From DASXUX01 sp036504595 (GTDB taxonomy: Bacteria; Planctomycetota; SZUA-567; H5-PLA8): 64,000 bases of DNA. Under the pieces are notes generated by a model. It saw nothing but the letters and a program-made list of their open reading frames with translations. It was not told where the DNA came from and made no database searches. Each line of letters opens with the position of its first letter. Position 1 is the first letter of the stretch. The stretch lies in NCBI GenBank assembly GCA_036504595.1, contig DASXUX010000022.1:165882-229881 (forward strand), in the 5' to 3' direction. Shown here piece by piece: positions 26,201 to 35,272 of the stretch. The translations under genes and the position numbers were made by a program.

Positions 26201-26812
26201 TTACGCCGGTTCGCCAATCGGAAACAGATACACGACCTGCTGCCCTTTCGGCAGCGCGAACACTTTTGCAAGCGCGGCGTCGTCGAAAGCGCCGACCATC
26301 ACCGTGCCCAGACCGAGCTGTGCGGCCATCAGCGCCACGTTCTGGCCCGCGTGCCCGGCTTCCATATCGATGTAGCGCCGCGAACGTTCACCATAGCGCG
26401 GAGTAATGCGCTCCGGCGCGCAGGTGATCACCAGCAGCAGAGGCGCTTGGGCCATGAACATCTGGTTCCAGCAGGCCTCCACGATTTTCTTCGTGAACTT
26501 GCCGGCTTGCTCAAGCTGCAGTTCATGGCGGGCAGTCAGGTACGCGTAGATTCCTGGTTGGAGAGCGGCGCAGGGCTGGTTCAGCACCACCAGCAGATCG
26601 AGCGGATATGTCGCGCCCGCCGAAGGCACCACGCGCAAACCGCCCGGCAGCGCGCCTTGCGCGGACCAGCAGAGCGCCGAGAGCTGTTCAAGTGTCACGG
26701 GGCGGGACTTGTAGTCGCGCTGACTTTTCCTGAGGAACAGCAGTTTCTCGAGCGGCGCGTTTTTGTCCGGAGTCGGGAGCTTCAAGGCGGTGCTGGTCGT
26801 TTCTTGAGGCAT
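26201..26812 (-). CDS. SagB-type nitroreductase-like flavoprotein
   Basis: Nitroreductase-fold flavoprotein of 203 residues, similar to SagB/ThcOx-type dehydrogenases acting on small molecules or peptides. FMN-site features are LRKSQRDYKSRPV near the start, PSAGATYPLDL in the middle and HAGQNVALMAAQLGLGT near the end. Start at 26812: the frame is open to 26965, but the upstream part is only heptamer repeat and would encode a low-complexity leader. No YcaO, precursor or transporter is adjacent, so a RiPP role is not supported; it may be a housekeeping quinone or enone reductase. Confidence 0.85.
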   Translation of the reverse strand: MPQETTSTALKLPTPDKNAPLEKLLFLRKSQRDYKSRPVTLEQLSALCWSAQGALPGGLRVVPSAGATYPLDLLVVLNQPCAALQPGIYAYLTARHELQLEQAGKFTKKIVEACWNQMFMAQAPLLLVITCAPERITPRYGERSRRYIDMEAGHAGQNVALMAAQLGLGTVMVGAFDDAALAKVFALPKGQQVVYLFPIGEPA

Positions 26813-26854
26813 ACGCGCATCATAATTCAAAATTAGAAATTCAAAATGCAAATT

Positions 26855-26930
26855 GGTGAATGGTACTTGGTGGGTGGTGAGTGGTGAGTGGTGAGTGGTG
26901 AGTGCTGAGTGCTGAGTGCTGAGTGGTGAA
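26855..26930. repeat. Heptamer array (GTGAGTG / CTGAGTG)
   Basis: Clearest array of the window: four GTGAGTG units then three CTGAGTG units in perfect seven-base register, upstream of the nitroreductase start. A less regular leader with GTACTTG precedes it. Confidence 0.85.
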
Positions 26931-26968
26931 GGGGAAGATGCCGCAACCATTGTCAGCCATTCCACTCG

Positions 26969-27745
26969 TCACGCGTCACTTTCGTCGGGAGAAACGGCTT
27001 CCGGCTCGGGCGCCGCCTGCGCTGGCGTCGTGTCGCGCACGATCGCAGAGAAGAAGTTCTTCATGAAGAAGTAATTGCAGATCACCAGGGACGCCGCGCC
27101 CACAACGATCGCGCCTGACTCATCGCCCGGCAGCATCCGCGCGAGAATCGAGACGGGCAGCAGACCCACGACCGCAGCGATCAAGCCTCGGACGGATGCG
27201 CCAATGCTGTCGCAAAAGCCTTCCACGGCGCCCTTGTAGCGCGTGCCGGTAATCATGCACGCGGCGATGCAAGCGCATTCAAATGGATAGCAAAGTGGAA
27301 TGGCGAGCACGCGTTGCGCGCCGTCGGCCGACGCGTGGGCGCCGCTGACAACAAGCACAATGCCGAACATGAACACAACGAAAGGCAGCGCGAGACAGCC
27401 GAGGCAGGACTTCGTGCGTTCAATCAGAGAACCCAGCCCCCAGATCGCCACGAAGCCCACGTAGAGGATGAGCGCCACCGGCTGTTCAAGGATGACCAGC
27501 GGCAGGAATCCGGCGGTGACGCCCACCGGAATCGCCAGCATGGTCCGCCCCAGATTGCCGCTTGCAACAGCAATGATGTATGCATTCCCGGAACCGAGGA
27601 GCCCGAGAACAGCCGGAGCAACGAGCTGCTTGTCGCAGCCTGGCTCCAACGCCACGGCGACGCCGGCGCCGGTTGCGAGCAGCGGAACCAAAACGGCGAA
27701 CATTTTCCACGGCCACAATGTGAACGGAACGTTTTTCACAAACAT
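26969..27745 (-). CDS. Polytopic membrane protein, unknown
   Basis: Integral membrane protein of 258 residues with about six helices (near residues 12-32, 40-60, 64-84, 88-105, 115-138 and 190-225), a Cys-containing stretch (CYPFECACIAACMITG) and an acidic, Pro- and Ala-rich cytoplasmic tail. The ATG at 27745 has AGGT upstream. I do not recognise the family. The stretch ACMITGTRYKG resembles nothing catalytic. It is divergent from the MoxR operon. Function unknown. Confidence 0.65.
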   Translation of the reverse strand: MFVKNVPFTLWPWKMFAVLVPLLATGAGVAVALEPGCDKQLVAPAVLGLLGSGNAYIIAVASGNLGRTMLAIPVGVTAGFLPLVILEQPVALILYVGFVAIWGLGSLIERTKSCLGCLALPFVVFMFGIVLVVSGAHASADGAQRVLAIPLCYPFECACIAACMITGTRYKGAVEGFCDSIGASVRGLIAAVVGLLPVSILARMLPGDESGAIVVGAASLVICNYFFMKNFFSAIVRDTTPAQAAPEPEAVSPDESDA

Positions 27746-27869
27746 ATTATTCGGACCTAACGTCCGAAGTTCAACCATTTCGTGTGCACGTTGTCATTCA
27801 CCAACTTTACACTCAACACAAAACAAATCGCGGTGTAGTGAGAGAACGGACACCAAAAGGTGGTTGTTT

Positions 27870-27903
27870 GTTTCATCGCCCGTGCGCGGGTGTGGATTGA
27901 AAT
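27870..27903 (+). repeat. Solitary CRISPR type I-C-like repeat
   Basis: A single sequence with an ATCGCCC/GGGTG imperfect stem and the end GTGTGGATTGAAAT, very like type I-C direct repeats, which end GCGTGGATTGAAA(C/T). There is no second copy within spacer distance and no cas gene in the window. It lies 22 bases upstream of the MoxR start, in the likely leader. Confidence 0.45.
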
Positions 27904-27924
27904 AATCAGAGCGGAGATCGTCAC

Positions 27925-29094
27925 ATGCCGATCGTTAAATGCGAAGAATGCGGCCGCGGTTTCAACCTGCGTGAAGAGCAATATGGAAAGGTGAAATGCA
28001 AGTGCGGCGCGATTCTGCTGGCGCCCAAGGCGGGTGCGGGCTCGGTCGAAGCGCAGCAGGCGCCGGCCGATTCGCAAATGTCCGACATGGACGCCGTCAA
28101 GCATCTCAAGGCCGCATACGACGCGCTCAAGCAAGAGATCGCGAACATTATCGTCGGCCAGGACAAGGTGATCGAGGAGGTTCTGATCGCCGTGTTTTCG
28201 CGCGGCCACTGCCTGCTGGAAGGTGTCCCCGGCCTGGCCAAGACCTTGATGATCAGTTCGCTGGCGCGCTGCCTCGATCTCTCCTTTAAGAGAATCCAGT
28301 TCACGCCCGACTTGATGCCCAGCGACATCACCGGCACCGAAGTCATTCAGGACGACAAGACCACCGGCGAGCGCGTCTTCCGCTTCATCAAGGGCCCCGT
28401 GTTCGCGAACATCGTGCTGGCCGACGAAATCAACCGCACGCCTCCAAAAACCCAGGCCGCGCTGCTCGAATCCATGCAGGAAAAGTCGGTGACTGTCGCC
28501 GGCACGCAGCACAAACTTACGCTGCCCTTCTTCGTGCTGGCCACGCAGAATCCGCTGGAACAGGAAGGCACGTATCCGCTGCCCGAAGCGCAGCTCGACC
28601 GCTTCCTCTTCAAGATTTTCGTCGATTATCCATCCGACAGTGAAGAACTCGAGATCATGAAGCGCATCACGACGCCGAGCAAGGCGACGATCAAGCCGGT
28701 GATCAACGGCGAACAGATCAACCTGCTCCAAGAAATCGTTCTCCGTGTGCCCGTCGCCGACCACGTCTTCGCCTACGCCAAGAAAATCGTGCGCTCCACG
28801 CGTCCGAACATGGGCGAAGCGCCGGATTTCATCAAGAACTGGATCAACTGGGGCGCCGGCCCGCGCGCGAGCATCTACCTGATCCTCGCCGGCAAAGCCC
28901 GCGCGATCCTGAATGGCCAGTTCCACGTTTCCTGCGAGGACATTGAAGCCGTCGCGCCGTCCATCCTGCGGCATCGCATCGCCTGCAACTTTACCGCGCA
29001 GGCCGAAGGCATCACGACGGACAAGGTGATCGAGAAACTGCTGCAGAGCATCCCGAAGACGGAGAAGCTTTCGGCAGCGGCGGCGGGGGAGTAG
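27925..29094 (+). CDS. MoxR-family AAA ATPase with zinc-ribbon N-terminus
   Basis: AAA+ ATPase of 389 residues, a chaperone-type protein that usually helps assemble or insert metal or vWA proteins encoded next to it. An N-terminal CxxC-CxC zinc ribbon (Cys6, Cys9, Cys25, Cys27) precedes a linker to about residue 55; this extra domain is not part of the classic MoxR core. Walker A is GVPGLAKT (100-107), Walker B VLADEIN (164-170), and sensor and lid follow. The ATG at 27925 has GCGGAG upstream. It is the first gene of a five-gene operon. Confidence 0.92.
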   Translation: MPIVKCEECGRGFNLREEQYGKVKCKCGAILLAPKAGAGSVEAQQAPADSQMSDMDAVKHLKAAYDALKQEIANIIVGQDKVIEEVLIAVFSRGHCLLEGVPGLAKTLMISSLARCLDLSFKRIQFTPDLMPSDITGTEVIQDDKTTGERVFRFIKGPVFANIVLADEINRTPPKTQAALLESMQEKSVTVAGTQHKLTLPFFVLATQNPLEQEGTYPLPEAQLDRFLFKIFVDYPSDSEELEIMKRITTPSKATIKPVINGEQINLLQEIVLRVPVADHVFAYAKKIVRSTRPNMGEAPDFIKNWINWGAGPRASIYLILAGKARAILNGQFHVSCEDIEAVAPSILRHRIACNFTAQAEGITTDKVIEKLLQSIPKTEKLSAAAAGE

Positions 29095-29139
29095 TCGGCA
29101 CCGGTTACACTCGGCACCATGCACCCAGGACTGAATTGA

Positions 29140-30081
29140 ATGTCGCTGCTTACAGCCAACCAGGCTCAAAAAGAGTTCAAGCTCTCGCGCTTTCTCGACC
29201 CGAAGGTGCTCAACCACGTCGATAAGCTCGAGCTGGCCGCGAAACTGGTCGTCGAAGGTTTCATGGCGGGCTGGCATCGCTCGCCACTGCACGGCTTCTC
29301 GGTCGAATTCGCGCAGCACCGCGAGTACAGCATGGGCGACGACCCGCGCCATCTGGACTGGAAGATTTTCGCGAAGGCGAACCGCTACTACATCAAGCAG
29401 TACGAAGTCGAAACCAATTTCGTCGCGCACATCCTGCACGATGCCAGCGAGTCGATGCTGTACGGTTCCAGCAAAGCGCCGGTGAACAAGCTGGACTACG
29501 CGAACTTCCTGACCGCGGCGTTGTCGTACTTGATCGTCAGCCAGACCGACAGCGTGGGCGTGGGCATCTTCAATGAGAAACTGCAGAGCTATATCGAACC
29601 CAAGCAGTCGCTGGCGCAGATTCATCGGATCTGCCGGGAACTTGAAACAACCAAGCCGCTCAAAAAGACCGATGTCGGCGACATCATGCACAACTTCGCC
29701 GACCGAATCAAACGCCGCGGCATCGTCGTTCTGATCAGCGACTTGCTCGACAAGCCCGAACGCATCATGCAGGGGCTCAACCATCTGCGTTTCGCGCGGC
29801 ATGACGTGCTGGTGTTGCACGTGATGGACCCGTACGAACTGGAGTTCCCGTTCGACGGCAACATCAAGTTCGAAGGCTTGGAAGGCTACGATCCAGTGAT
29901 GTGTCAGCCGCGCATGTTGCGCAAGAGTTACCTGGAAGCGCTGAACACGCACATCCTGGCCGTGAAGACCGCGTGTGAGCGCAACAAAGTGGATTACGCG
30001 CTCATCAACACCGCTCAGCCGTTGGAAGTGGCGCTGCGGACGTTCTTGCAGAGCCGGCTGCTGAGAAGGGCGAGCCGGTAA
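29140..30081 (+). CDS. DUF58 domain protein
   Basis: DUF58 protein of 313 residues, the usual partner of MoxR. The hallmark SMGDDPRHLDWKIFAK lies at about residues 65-80, and the vWA-like C-terminal half has FVAHILHDASESM (a degenerate MIDAS) and VVLISDLLD. There are no membrane helices, unlike many DUF58 proteins. It starts 45 bases after the MoxR stop. In this operon it probably couples the ATPase to the vWA membrane proteins. No enzymatic activity is known for the family. Confidence 0.92.
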   Translation: MSLLTANQAQKEFKLSRFLDPKVLNHVDKLELAAKLVVEGFMAGWHRSPLHGFSVEFAQHREYSMGDDPRHLDWKIFAKANRYYIKQYEVETNFVAHILHDASESMLYGSSKAPVNKLDYANFLTAALSYLIVSQTDSVGVGIFNEKLQSYIEPKQSLAQIHRICRELETTKPLKKTDVGDIMHNFADRIKRRGIVVLISDLLDKPERIMQGLNHLRFARHDVLVLHVMDPYELEFPFDGNIKFEGLEGYDPVMCQPRMLRKSYLEALNTHILAVKTACERNKVDYALINTAQPLEVALRTFLQSRLLRRASR

Positions 30082-30223
30082 CGAAGGGCGAAGTGCGAAG
30101 TATGAAGTGCGAAGGGTGGATGGCAAGGAAGGTTGGAGTGCGAGTCGGAAGTTGAAGAGACAAGTGGATGTGCGAAGCAGGTAAAGCCTTGCTTCGAACT
30201 TCGCACTTCGTCCTTCGTACTTC
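30082..30223. repeat. Inverted pair of heptamer arrays (GAAGTGC)
   Basis: GAAGTGC/GAAGTAT units at 30082-30117 are answered by the reverse complement (CTTCGCA/CTTCGTA units) at 30189-30223, so the spacer can fold into a long hairpin. It ends just before the BatA-like gene start. The gap is about 150 bases. Confidence 0.75.
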
Positions 30224-30235
30224 CCGGGAGCAAGG

Positions 30236-32437
30236 ATGTTTCTAAACTCCTTCTTATTGGTGGGTACGGTGCTCGGCGCAGTGCCGATCATCATCCACTT
30301 GCTCAATAAGCGCCGCTTCCGGCCAGTGGTCTGGGCGGCGATGGAGTTCCTCCTTTCGGCCATTCAGAAGAACCAGCGCCGGCTCCAGCTTCGCGACATT
30401 ATCCTGATGCTCATCCGCGCGATGGCCATCGTGTGCTTGGCCCTGGCACTGGCCCGGCCGGCGGTATCGGCGCGCGGCCTGCTGGGCAGCGGGATGAAGA
30501 CCGGCGCGATCATCCTGCTCGATAACAGTCTCTCCATGGGTTACAACAACGGTCGTGAGACGCGTTTCGACGGCGCCAAGCGGCTGGCCAAGCAGATCAT
30601 TTCACAGCTTGAGCCGGGTTCGTGGTGCGGGCTGTATGCCTTCAGTGACGATGTAAAAATGCCGCTGGGCGAGCCCTCGCCGGACCTCGCCTACATGGAA
30701 CAAGAGTTGGACCGCTCCGTACAGCTTTCGGACGGCGGCACAAATATCGAGCGAGCTCTGAAGCGCGCCAAAAAGCTGTTCGATACACACCGCGAGTACA
30801 AGCTCGCCAACCGTGAAATTTACCTGATCACCGACATGCAGGCGCGGCCTTGGCAGGACGTGTCGGATCAGTTCCGCCCGCTGCTGAAAGAGCTCAGCAC
30901 CAATTCAGCCATCTACCTGATCAACGCGGGCGACGCCGGCAGCGAGAACGTCGCGCTTCTGGACCTGACCCCCACCGACACGCTCGCCGCGGTGGAAACG
31001 CCGATCAGTTTCGTGGCGAAGATCAAGAACTACGGGCAGAGCGATGTGCGGGGCCTGGCGGTTGATCTGTACATCGATCCCACCGGCAAGGATGACAAGC
31101 CAGCCGAGCGCGCCACCGTCAACGTCGATTCCCGCGAAACAGCCAGCGTGACCTTTGAAGCGCGCTTCAACAAGGGCGGTGACCACAAGATCGAAGTCCG
31201 GCTGGCCAATGACCGCCTGATGGCCGACAACCGGCGCTTCTGCACCATCGAAGTCGTCGAAGACTCGCGCATCCTCCTGGTGGACGGCCGCGATCAACGC
31301 GCGGATGATCCGCTCTCGAACGAGACCGGCTATCTGCGCTTCGCGGTTTCGCCGAAAGATCCTGAGAATCCGGACAAGCAGAGCCCGGTCGTGACTGAAA
31401 CCGTTGGCCAGCAGCGCTTCAGCGATCGCAACCTGCTCAACTACCAAGCCGTGGTGCTCTCGAATATCAGCAGCCTCCCTCAGTCGGCGCTGACGGCTCT
31501 GGAGCGCCAGGTCCGCGCGGGCATGGGCCTGCTGATTTTCCTGGGCGATCAGGTGGAGCCCACGGTGCTCAACGGCATGCTTGGAGAGGCCGGCAACAAG
31601 TTGCTTCCGGCGGTCATCGGCCCGACGTGGGGCGAGGCGCCGGCCATTGGGGAAGCGAAGGAACCGCAAGCGTTTTCGTTTGCGATGGACAAGCTCTCGC
31701 ACCCGATCATGACCGATTTCGCCGGCTCGGACTTCGCCGAACTGCTCACCGCCGTGAAAATCTACCGCGGCTTCGACCTGACTCCGCTGAAGGACGATTC
31801 CGTGCGGACGGTCGCGTATCTCAGCAACGGAAAGCCGGCCATCGTCGAGAAGAAAGTCGGCGCGGGCTTCGTGCTGTTGATGGGGTTCCCCGCGACCACG
31901 TCGTGGACGAACCTGCCGACGCAGCCTGTGTTCCCGATCCTGATGCTGCGCGCCGTCAACATGCTCACGCTTGGCAACCGCATGCCCAAGAACCTGCCGA
32001 CAACTTTGCCGCTGCACGGCACTGTTTCAGCCGTCGATCTGAATACGATTGTGCGCATCACGCCGCCGCCGCCCTTGCAGAAAAAAGAGATGCGCCCCGA
32101 ACGCACCACCGACGGACGCGCGGCGTTCGATTACACCGAGACCGACAAGGCCGGGTTCTACGACGTGGTGCTCGACCGCGTGCCGCGCGTGCAGATGACC
32201 TATGCGCTGAACGCCAACACCGAAGTCGAATCGAATCTGGATAACATTCTGCAGGCGCAGTTAAAGATGAACTATCCGGAGTTTGATTTTTCGTACGTGG
32301 CCTCCAGCGCCGATTTTCCGAACCGCCTGGCCAGTCAGCGGCGTGGATCGGAACTGTGGCCATACTTGATGGCGATGGTGTTCCTGCTGTTGGCCGCCGA
32401 GTCGTTGTTGGCGAACCGCTGGGCGCCGAGGGATTAA
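30236..32437 (+). CDS. BatA/vWA domain membrane protein
   Basis: Membrane protein of 733 residues. The N-terminal BatA-type domain has helix 2-22 (FLNSFLLVGTVLGAVPIIIH) and NKRRFRPVVW, then helix 56-75. A vWA domain with MIDAS DNSLS (Asp96, Ser98, Ser100) and TDMQA follows, then beta domains with a CARDB-like part and a glutamine-amidotransferase-like part (VVLSNISSLPQSA), and a C-terminal helix near 705-725. The start ATG has GGGAGCAAGG upstream. It is expected to sit in the cytoplasmic membrane with the sensory domain outside, acting in the MoxR complex. The precise role is unknown. Confidence 0.9.
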   Translation: MFLNSFLLVGTVLGAVPIIIHLLNKRRFRPVVWAAMEFLLSAIQKNQRRLQLRDIILMLIRAMAIVCLALALARPAVSARGLLGSGMKTGAIILLDNSLSMGYNNGRETRFDGAKRLAKQIISQLEPGSWCGLYAFSDDVKMPLGEPSPDLAYMEQELDRSVQLSDGGTNIERALKRAKKLFDTHREYKLANREIYLITDMQARPWQDVSDQFRPLLKELSTNSAIYLINAGDAGSENVALLDLTPTDTLAAVETPISFVAKIKNYGQSDVRGLAVDLYIDPTGKDDKPAERATVNVDSRETASVTFEARFNKGGDHKIEVRLANDRLMADNRRFCTIEVVEDSRILLVDGRDQRADDPLSNETGYLRFAVSPKDPENPDKQSPVVTETVGQQRFSDRNLLNYQAVVLSNISSLPQSALTALERQVRAGMGLLIFLGDQVEPTVLNGMLGEAGNKLLPAVIGPTWGEAPAIGEAKEPQAFSFAMDKLSHPIMTDFAGSDFAELLTAVKIYRGFDLTPLKDDSVRTVAYLSNGKPAIVEKKVGAGFVLLMGFPATTSWTNLPTQPVFPILMLRAVNMLTLGNRMPKNLPTTLPLHGTVSAVDLNTIVRITPPPPLQKKEMRPERTTDGRAAFDYTETDKAGFYDVVLDRVPRVQMTYALNANTEVESNLDNILQAQLKMNYPEFDFSYVASSADFPNRLASQRRGSELWPYLMAMVFLLLAAESLLANRWAPRD

Positions 32438-32540
32438 CGACCAGTAAGCAGCAGGCAGTGGCAGTAGGCAGGAGCGAACAAGAAGAGCAGGTTGCGGGAT
32501 GAGGGAGCGATTTGCGAGCCGGATGAGCTTTGGGCGGCAG

Positions 32541-32585
32541 GACCACTCATCACTCACAAATCACCACTCACCAGTTCAGGACTGA
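32541..32585. repeat. Heptamer array (CACTCAC)
   Basis: CACTCAT, CACTCAC and CACTCAC-type units close before the start of the vWA/GATase-like gene; a GCAGGCAGT-type array lies at 32441-32475 in the same gap. The final units overlap the ribosome-site region of the next gene. Confidence 0.65.
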
Positions 32586-32588
32586 ACA

Positions 32589-35117
32589 ATGGATTTGTTG
32601 TTGCGATTAATGGGCATCCGGTCGATCGAAGACGCGAAGGTCGTCGAGCGGTCTATCCATTACTCCAACTGCGCCACGCCATTTCAGAAACTCATCTTCC
32701 TGCTCGCCGCGGCCTTGGTGATTTATATCGTCTGGTGGTTCTACAAACGCGAGCCGGCTTATTGTTCGTTGCGAAAGAAGCGCCTGATGGCGGGCTTGCG
32801 CTGCGCAGGCGTTGCCGTGCTGCTGTTCATTCTGTCCGGCCCGGTGCTGAAAATTACACTGAACAACAACGTCAAAGGCAAAGTGGTTGTGTTAATGGAC
32901 ACGTCGTTGTCCATGACGCGCCAGGACAAGTATTCGCGGCCCGAAGACAAACTGGTCGCCGCGCACGTCCTGGGCAAGGTTCCGCTGAAGGAGACCGACC
33001 CGAACAAAGTCAACGCTGAAGCCGAGGCCGCGGTCGCCTCGACCAAGCGCATTGATCTGGCCAAATCGATCTTCCACAACAAAGACTTCAAGTTCCTCGA
33101 GACGTTGCAGAAGCAGTACGACGTTGAAATGTGGAGCTTTTCGCGCGCCGCCGACATGAAGTCGCTCGACCCCGGCGGCAAGAAGATCGACCCAACCGTC
33201 GTCGATTCGCTCGTGGCCGACGGCATGGTCACCGAAATCGGCGGCTCCATCCGCGCCACACTCAACCGCCTGAAAGGCCAGGCGCTTTCGGCGATCGTGA
33301 TGGTGACGGACGGCGGCAACAATAAGGGCGAAGAGCCTGCCATCGTCGCCCAGGATGCTCCCGCGCGCATCTACCCGATCGGGATCGGCGTGCCGGAAGC
33401 GCGGGACGTAGCGATCTCCTACGTGTTCATGGAAAGCAAGATTTTCGTTGATGATCGTGCGCCGATTTATGTGCGGCTTAAACAGCACGGTTTCAACGGC
33501 GAAAAAGCTGACCTGATTGTCAGCGCCAACACCGAAGAGATCGGCCGGCAGGAAGTGACGTTGAAAGACGCCGGCGAGCAGAATGAAATCGTCACCGTCA
33601 CGCCGAAGAAAGCCGGCAAGTACACCTACCGCGTCGAAGTCCGCCTGCGGCAGCTTGCCAGCGAAGACAGCGAACCGGGCAACAACTTCAAGTCGCGGGA
33701 TGTCGAAGTGATCGATCAGAAGCTGAACGTGCTGCTGGTCGAATCCGAGCCACGCTGGGAATATCGCTTTCTGAAGAACGCGCTGCTGCGCGACCGGCGG
33801 GTGAACTGCCGGATTCTGCTGCGGGTGCCGCACATGGACGAGTTGGGCAAGGGCGGCTCGACAGACCCCAGCAAGCCAGCGCCGACGCCGTTCCTGCAGT
33901 CCTTCCCGCCGCCGACGGATCTGTTCAAGTACCACGTGATCATTTTCGGCAACATGCCCAACGACGGCTTCTTTACCGAGACCGACCTGACGACGTTGCG
34001 CCGCTTCGTGATCGAAGAGGGCGGCGGCATGTGGTTCATCGCGGGCAAGAACAACATGCCCGACAGCTACAAAGACTCCAAGCTGGAAATGTTGTTGCCG
34101 ATCGAATTCGAGACGAACCAGCAGGTCACCGCCGAAGACGAACAGCAGAACCCGCTCACCGAACCGGTCCGGCTGATCCTGACTCCGGAGGGCCGCTCGC
34201 ACAGCGTCACGCGCCTGGACATCGGAACCGCGGAAGGCAGCGACGACACTAACGCAGGGTTGTGGGAACTGGTGCCGGAGATTTACTGGTACCACCGCGC
34301 GACGCGCCCGAAGCTTGGCGCGTCCACGTTGCTGGTGGCCGGAGTCGAAAAAGGCGGCCGTGAAACGCGCGGAGGACCGCCGCCGCTGCTGGTGACTTCC
34401 CAGGTTGGCCGCGGCCGCGTGCTCTACCAAGCCTTCGCGGATCTGTGGCGCATGCGCTACCCGGCCGAACTCGGCCCAGACGCGCTCGAACGCCTGCAAG
34501 GCCACGTGGTCCAATATCTTGGCCTGGCGAAGCTGCTCGGCCGCACGGCAAAGGTCGAGATCAACACCGATAAAGAGGAGTACGCGATCGGTGACCGCAT
34601 CAAGGTCAACGCCCGCGTGCTCAAAGGGCAGGACATGATGTACTCCGACGCTGATCACGTCACCGCCGTTGCGACCGACGCCGACAGCGAAGCCAACCAG
34701 TACCAGGTTGGACTGACGCCGGAACCCGGGCAGCGCGGCGTGTTCCGCGGCGAATTCGTCGCCCAGCACGAAGGCAAGTTCCGCGTGACACTGAAGGATG
34801 TTGAAGACGATGCCGGCGCGCATGCGGACTTCACGGTCATTATTCCGCAGCTTGAAATGGAAACACCCGACATGAAGAAGGAGCTGCTGGACAACATCGC
34901 CAAGAGTTCGCTGAAGACTGCCGCTCCGGGCGAGACCAAGGCCGGAATGTACTTCGCCGACCAGGTGCCGCAGTTGCTGAAAGACTTGCACCAGGCCCAG
35001 CGCGTCGTAGAGGAGCACAAAGAAATGACGCTGTGGGACGCGCCGCTTCTGCTGATCCTGTTCACGCTGTTCATGGGCCTTGAGTGGCTGTTCCGGAAGC
35101 GGAGCGACCTTTTGTAG
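32589..35117 (+). CDS. vWA and GATase-like membrane protein
   Basis: Membrane protein of 842 residues. Helices lie at about 34-52 and 70-88 and near the end (815-833). Between them are a vWA domain with MIDAS DTSLS (Asp104, Ser106, Ser108) and VMVTDGGNNKG, CARDB-like beta domains, and a glutamine-amidotransferase-like segment (LLVESEPRWEYRFL, IIFGNMPNDGFF, IAGKNNMPDSY) without a visible catalytic Cys. The layout parallels the preceding gene, so the two may form a heteromeric complex with MoxR and DUF58. The start has no strong ribosome site, perhaps owing to the repeat in front. Confidence 0.9.
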   Translation: MDLLLRLMGIRSIEDAKVVERSIHYSNCATPFQKLIFLLAAALVIYIVWWFYKREPAYCSLRKKRLMAGLRCAGVAVLLFILSGPVLKITLNNNVKGKVVVLMDTSLSMTRQDKYSRPEDKLVAAHVLGKVPLKETDPNKVNAEAEAAVASTKRIDLAKSIFHNKDFKFLETLQKQYDVEMWSFSRAADMKSLDPGGKKIDPTVVDSLVADGMVTEIGGSIRATLNRLKGQALSAIVMVTDGGNNKGEEPAIVAQDAPARIYPIGIGVPEARDVAISYVFMESKIFVDDRAPIYVRLKQHGFNGEKADLIVSANTEEIGRQEVTLKDAGEQNEIVTVTPKKAGKYTYRVEVRLRQLASEDSEPGNNFKSRDVEVIDQKLNVLLVESEPRWEYRFLKNALLRDRRVNCRILLRVPHMDELGKGGSTDPSKPAPTPFLQSFPPPTDLFKYHVIIFGNMPNDGFFTETDLTTLRRFVIEEGGGMWFIAGKNNMPDSYKDSKLEMLLPIEFETNQQVTAEDEQQNPLTEPVRLILTPEGRSHSVTRLDIGTAEGSDDTNAGLWELVPEIYWYHRATRPKLGASTLLVAGVEKGGRETRGGPPPLLVTSQVGRGRVLYQAFADLWRMRYPAELGPDALERLQGHVVQYLGLAKLLGRTAKVEINTDKEEYAIGDRIKVNARVLKGQDMMYSDADHVTAVATDADSEANQYQVGLTPEPGQRGVFRGEFVAQHEGKFRVTLKDVEDDAGAHADFTVIIPQLEMETPDMKKELLDNIAKSSLKTAAPGETKAGMYFADQVPQLLKDLHQAQRVVEEHKEMTLWDAPLLLILFTLFMGLEWLFRKRSDLL

Positions 35118-35261
35118 TGCTGAGTACCGAGTGCTGAGTGCTGGGTAGCAGCACGCACGGAGGGACTCAGGGGCAATACGGGAGAGAAGTGCAGAGTGCG
35201 GACGTGTTGAGGCGGCGCAGGCAAGACGCTTGCGACTCAGCACTCGGAACTCAGCACTCAG
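35116..35261. repeat. Inverted pair of heptamer arrays (GTGCTGA)
   Basis: GTGCTGA/GTACCGA units at 35116-35148 are complemented by CTCAGCA/CTCGGAA units at 35235-35261, bracketing 86 bases between two operon genes. They start within the stop codon of the vWA gene. Confidence 0.75.
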
Positions 35262-35272
35262 GATTTGCTGTT

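Noticed and set aside
27870..27903. CRISPR array
   Set aside because: Only one repeat-like unit, no spacer series and no cas genes; listed as solitary repeat only.
27757..30363. 868-codon open frame antisense to MoxR and DUF58
   Set aside because: It covers two clear genes on the other strand; its translation is rich in R, H, V and Q as expected for antisense of high-GC codons, with no domain.
32892..35243. 783-codon open frame antisense to the vWA/GATase-like gene
   Set aside because: Same reason: shadow of codon bias, no ribosome site or recognised motif.
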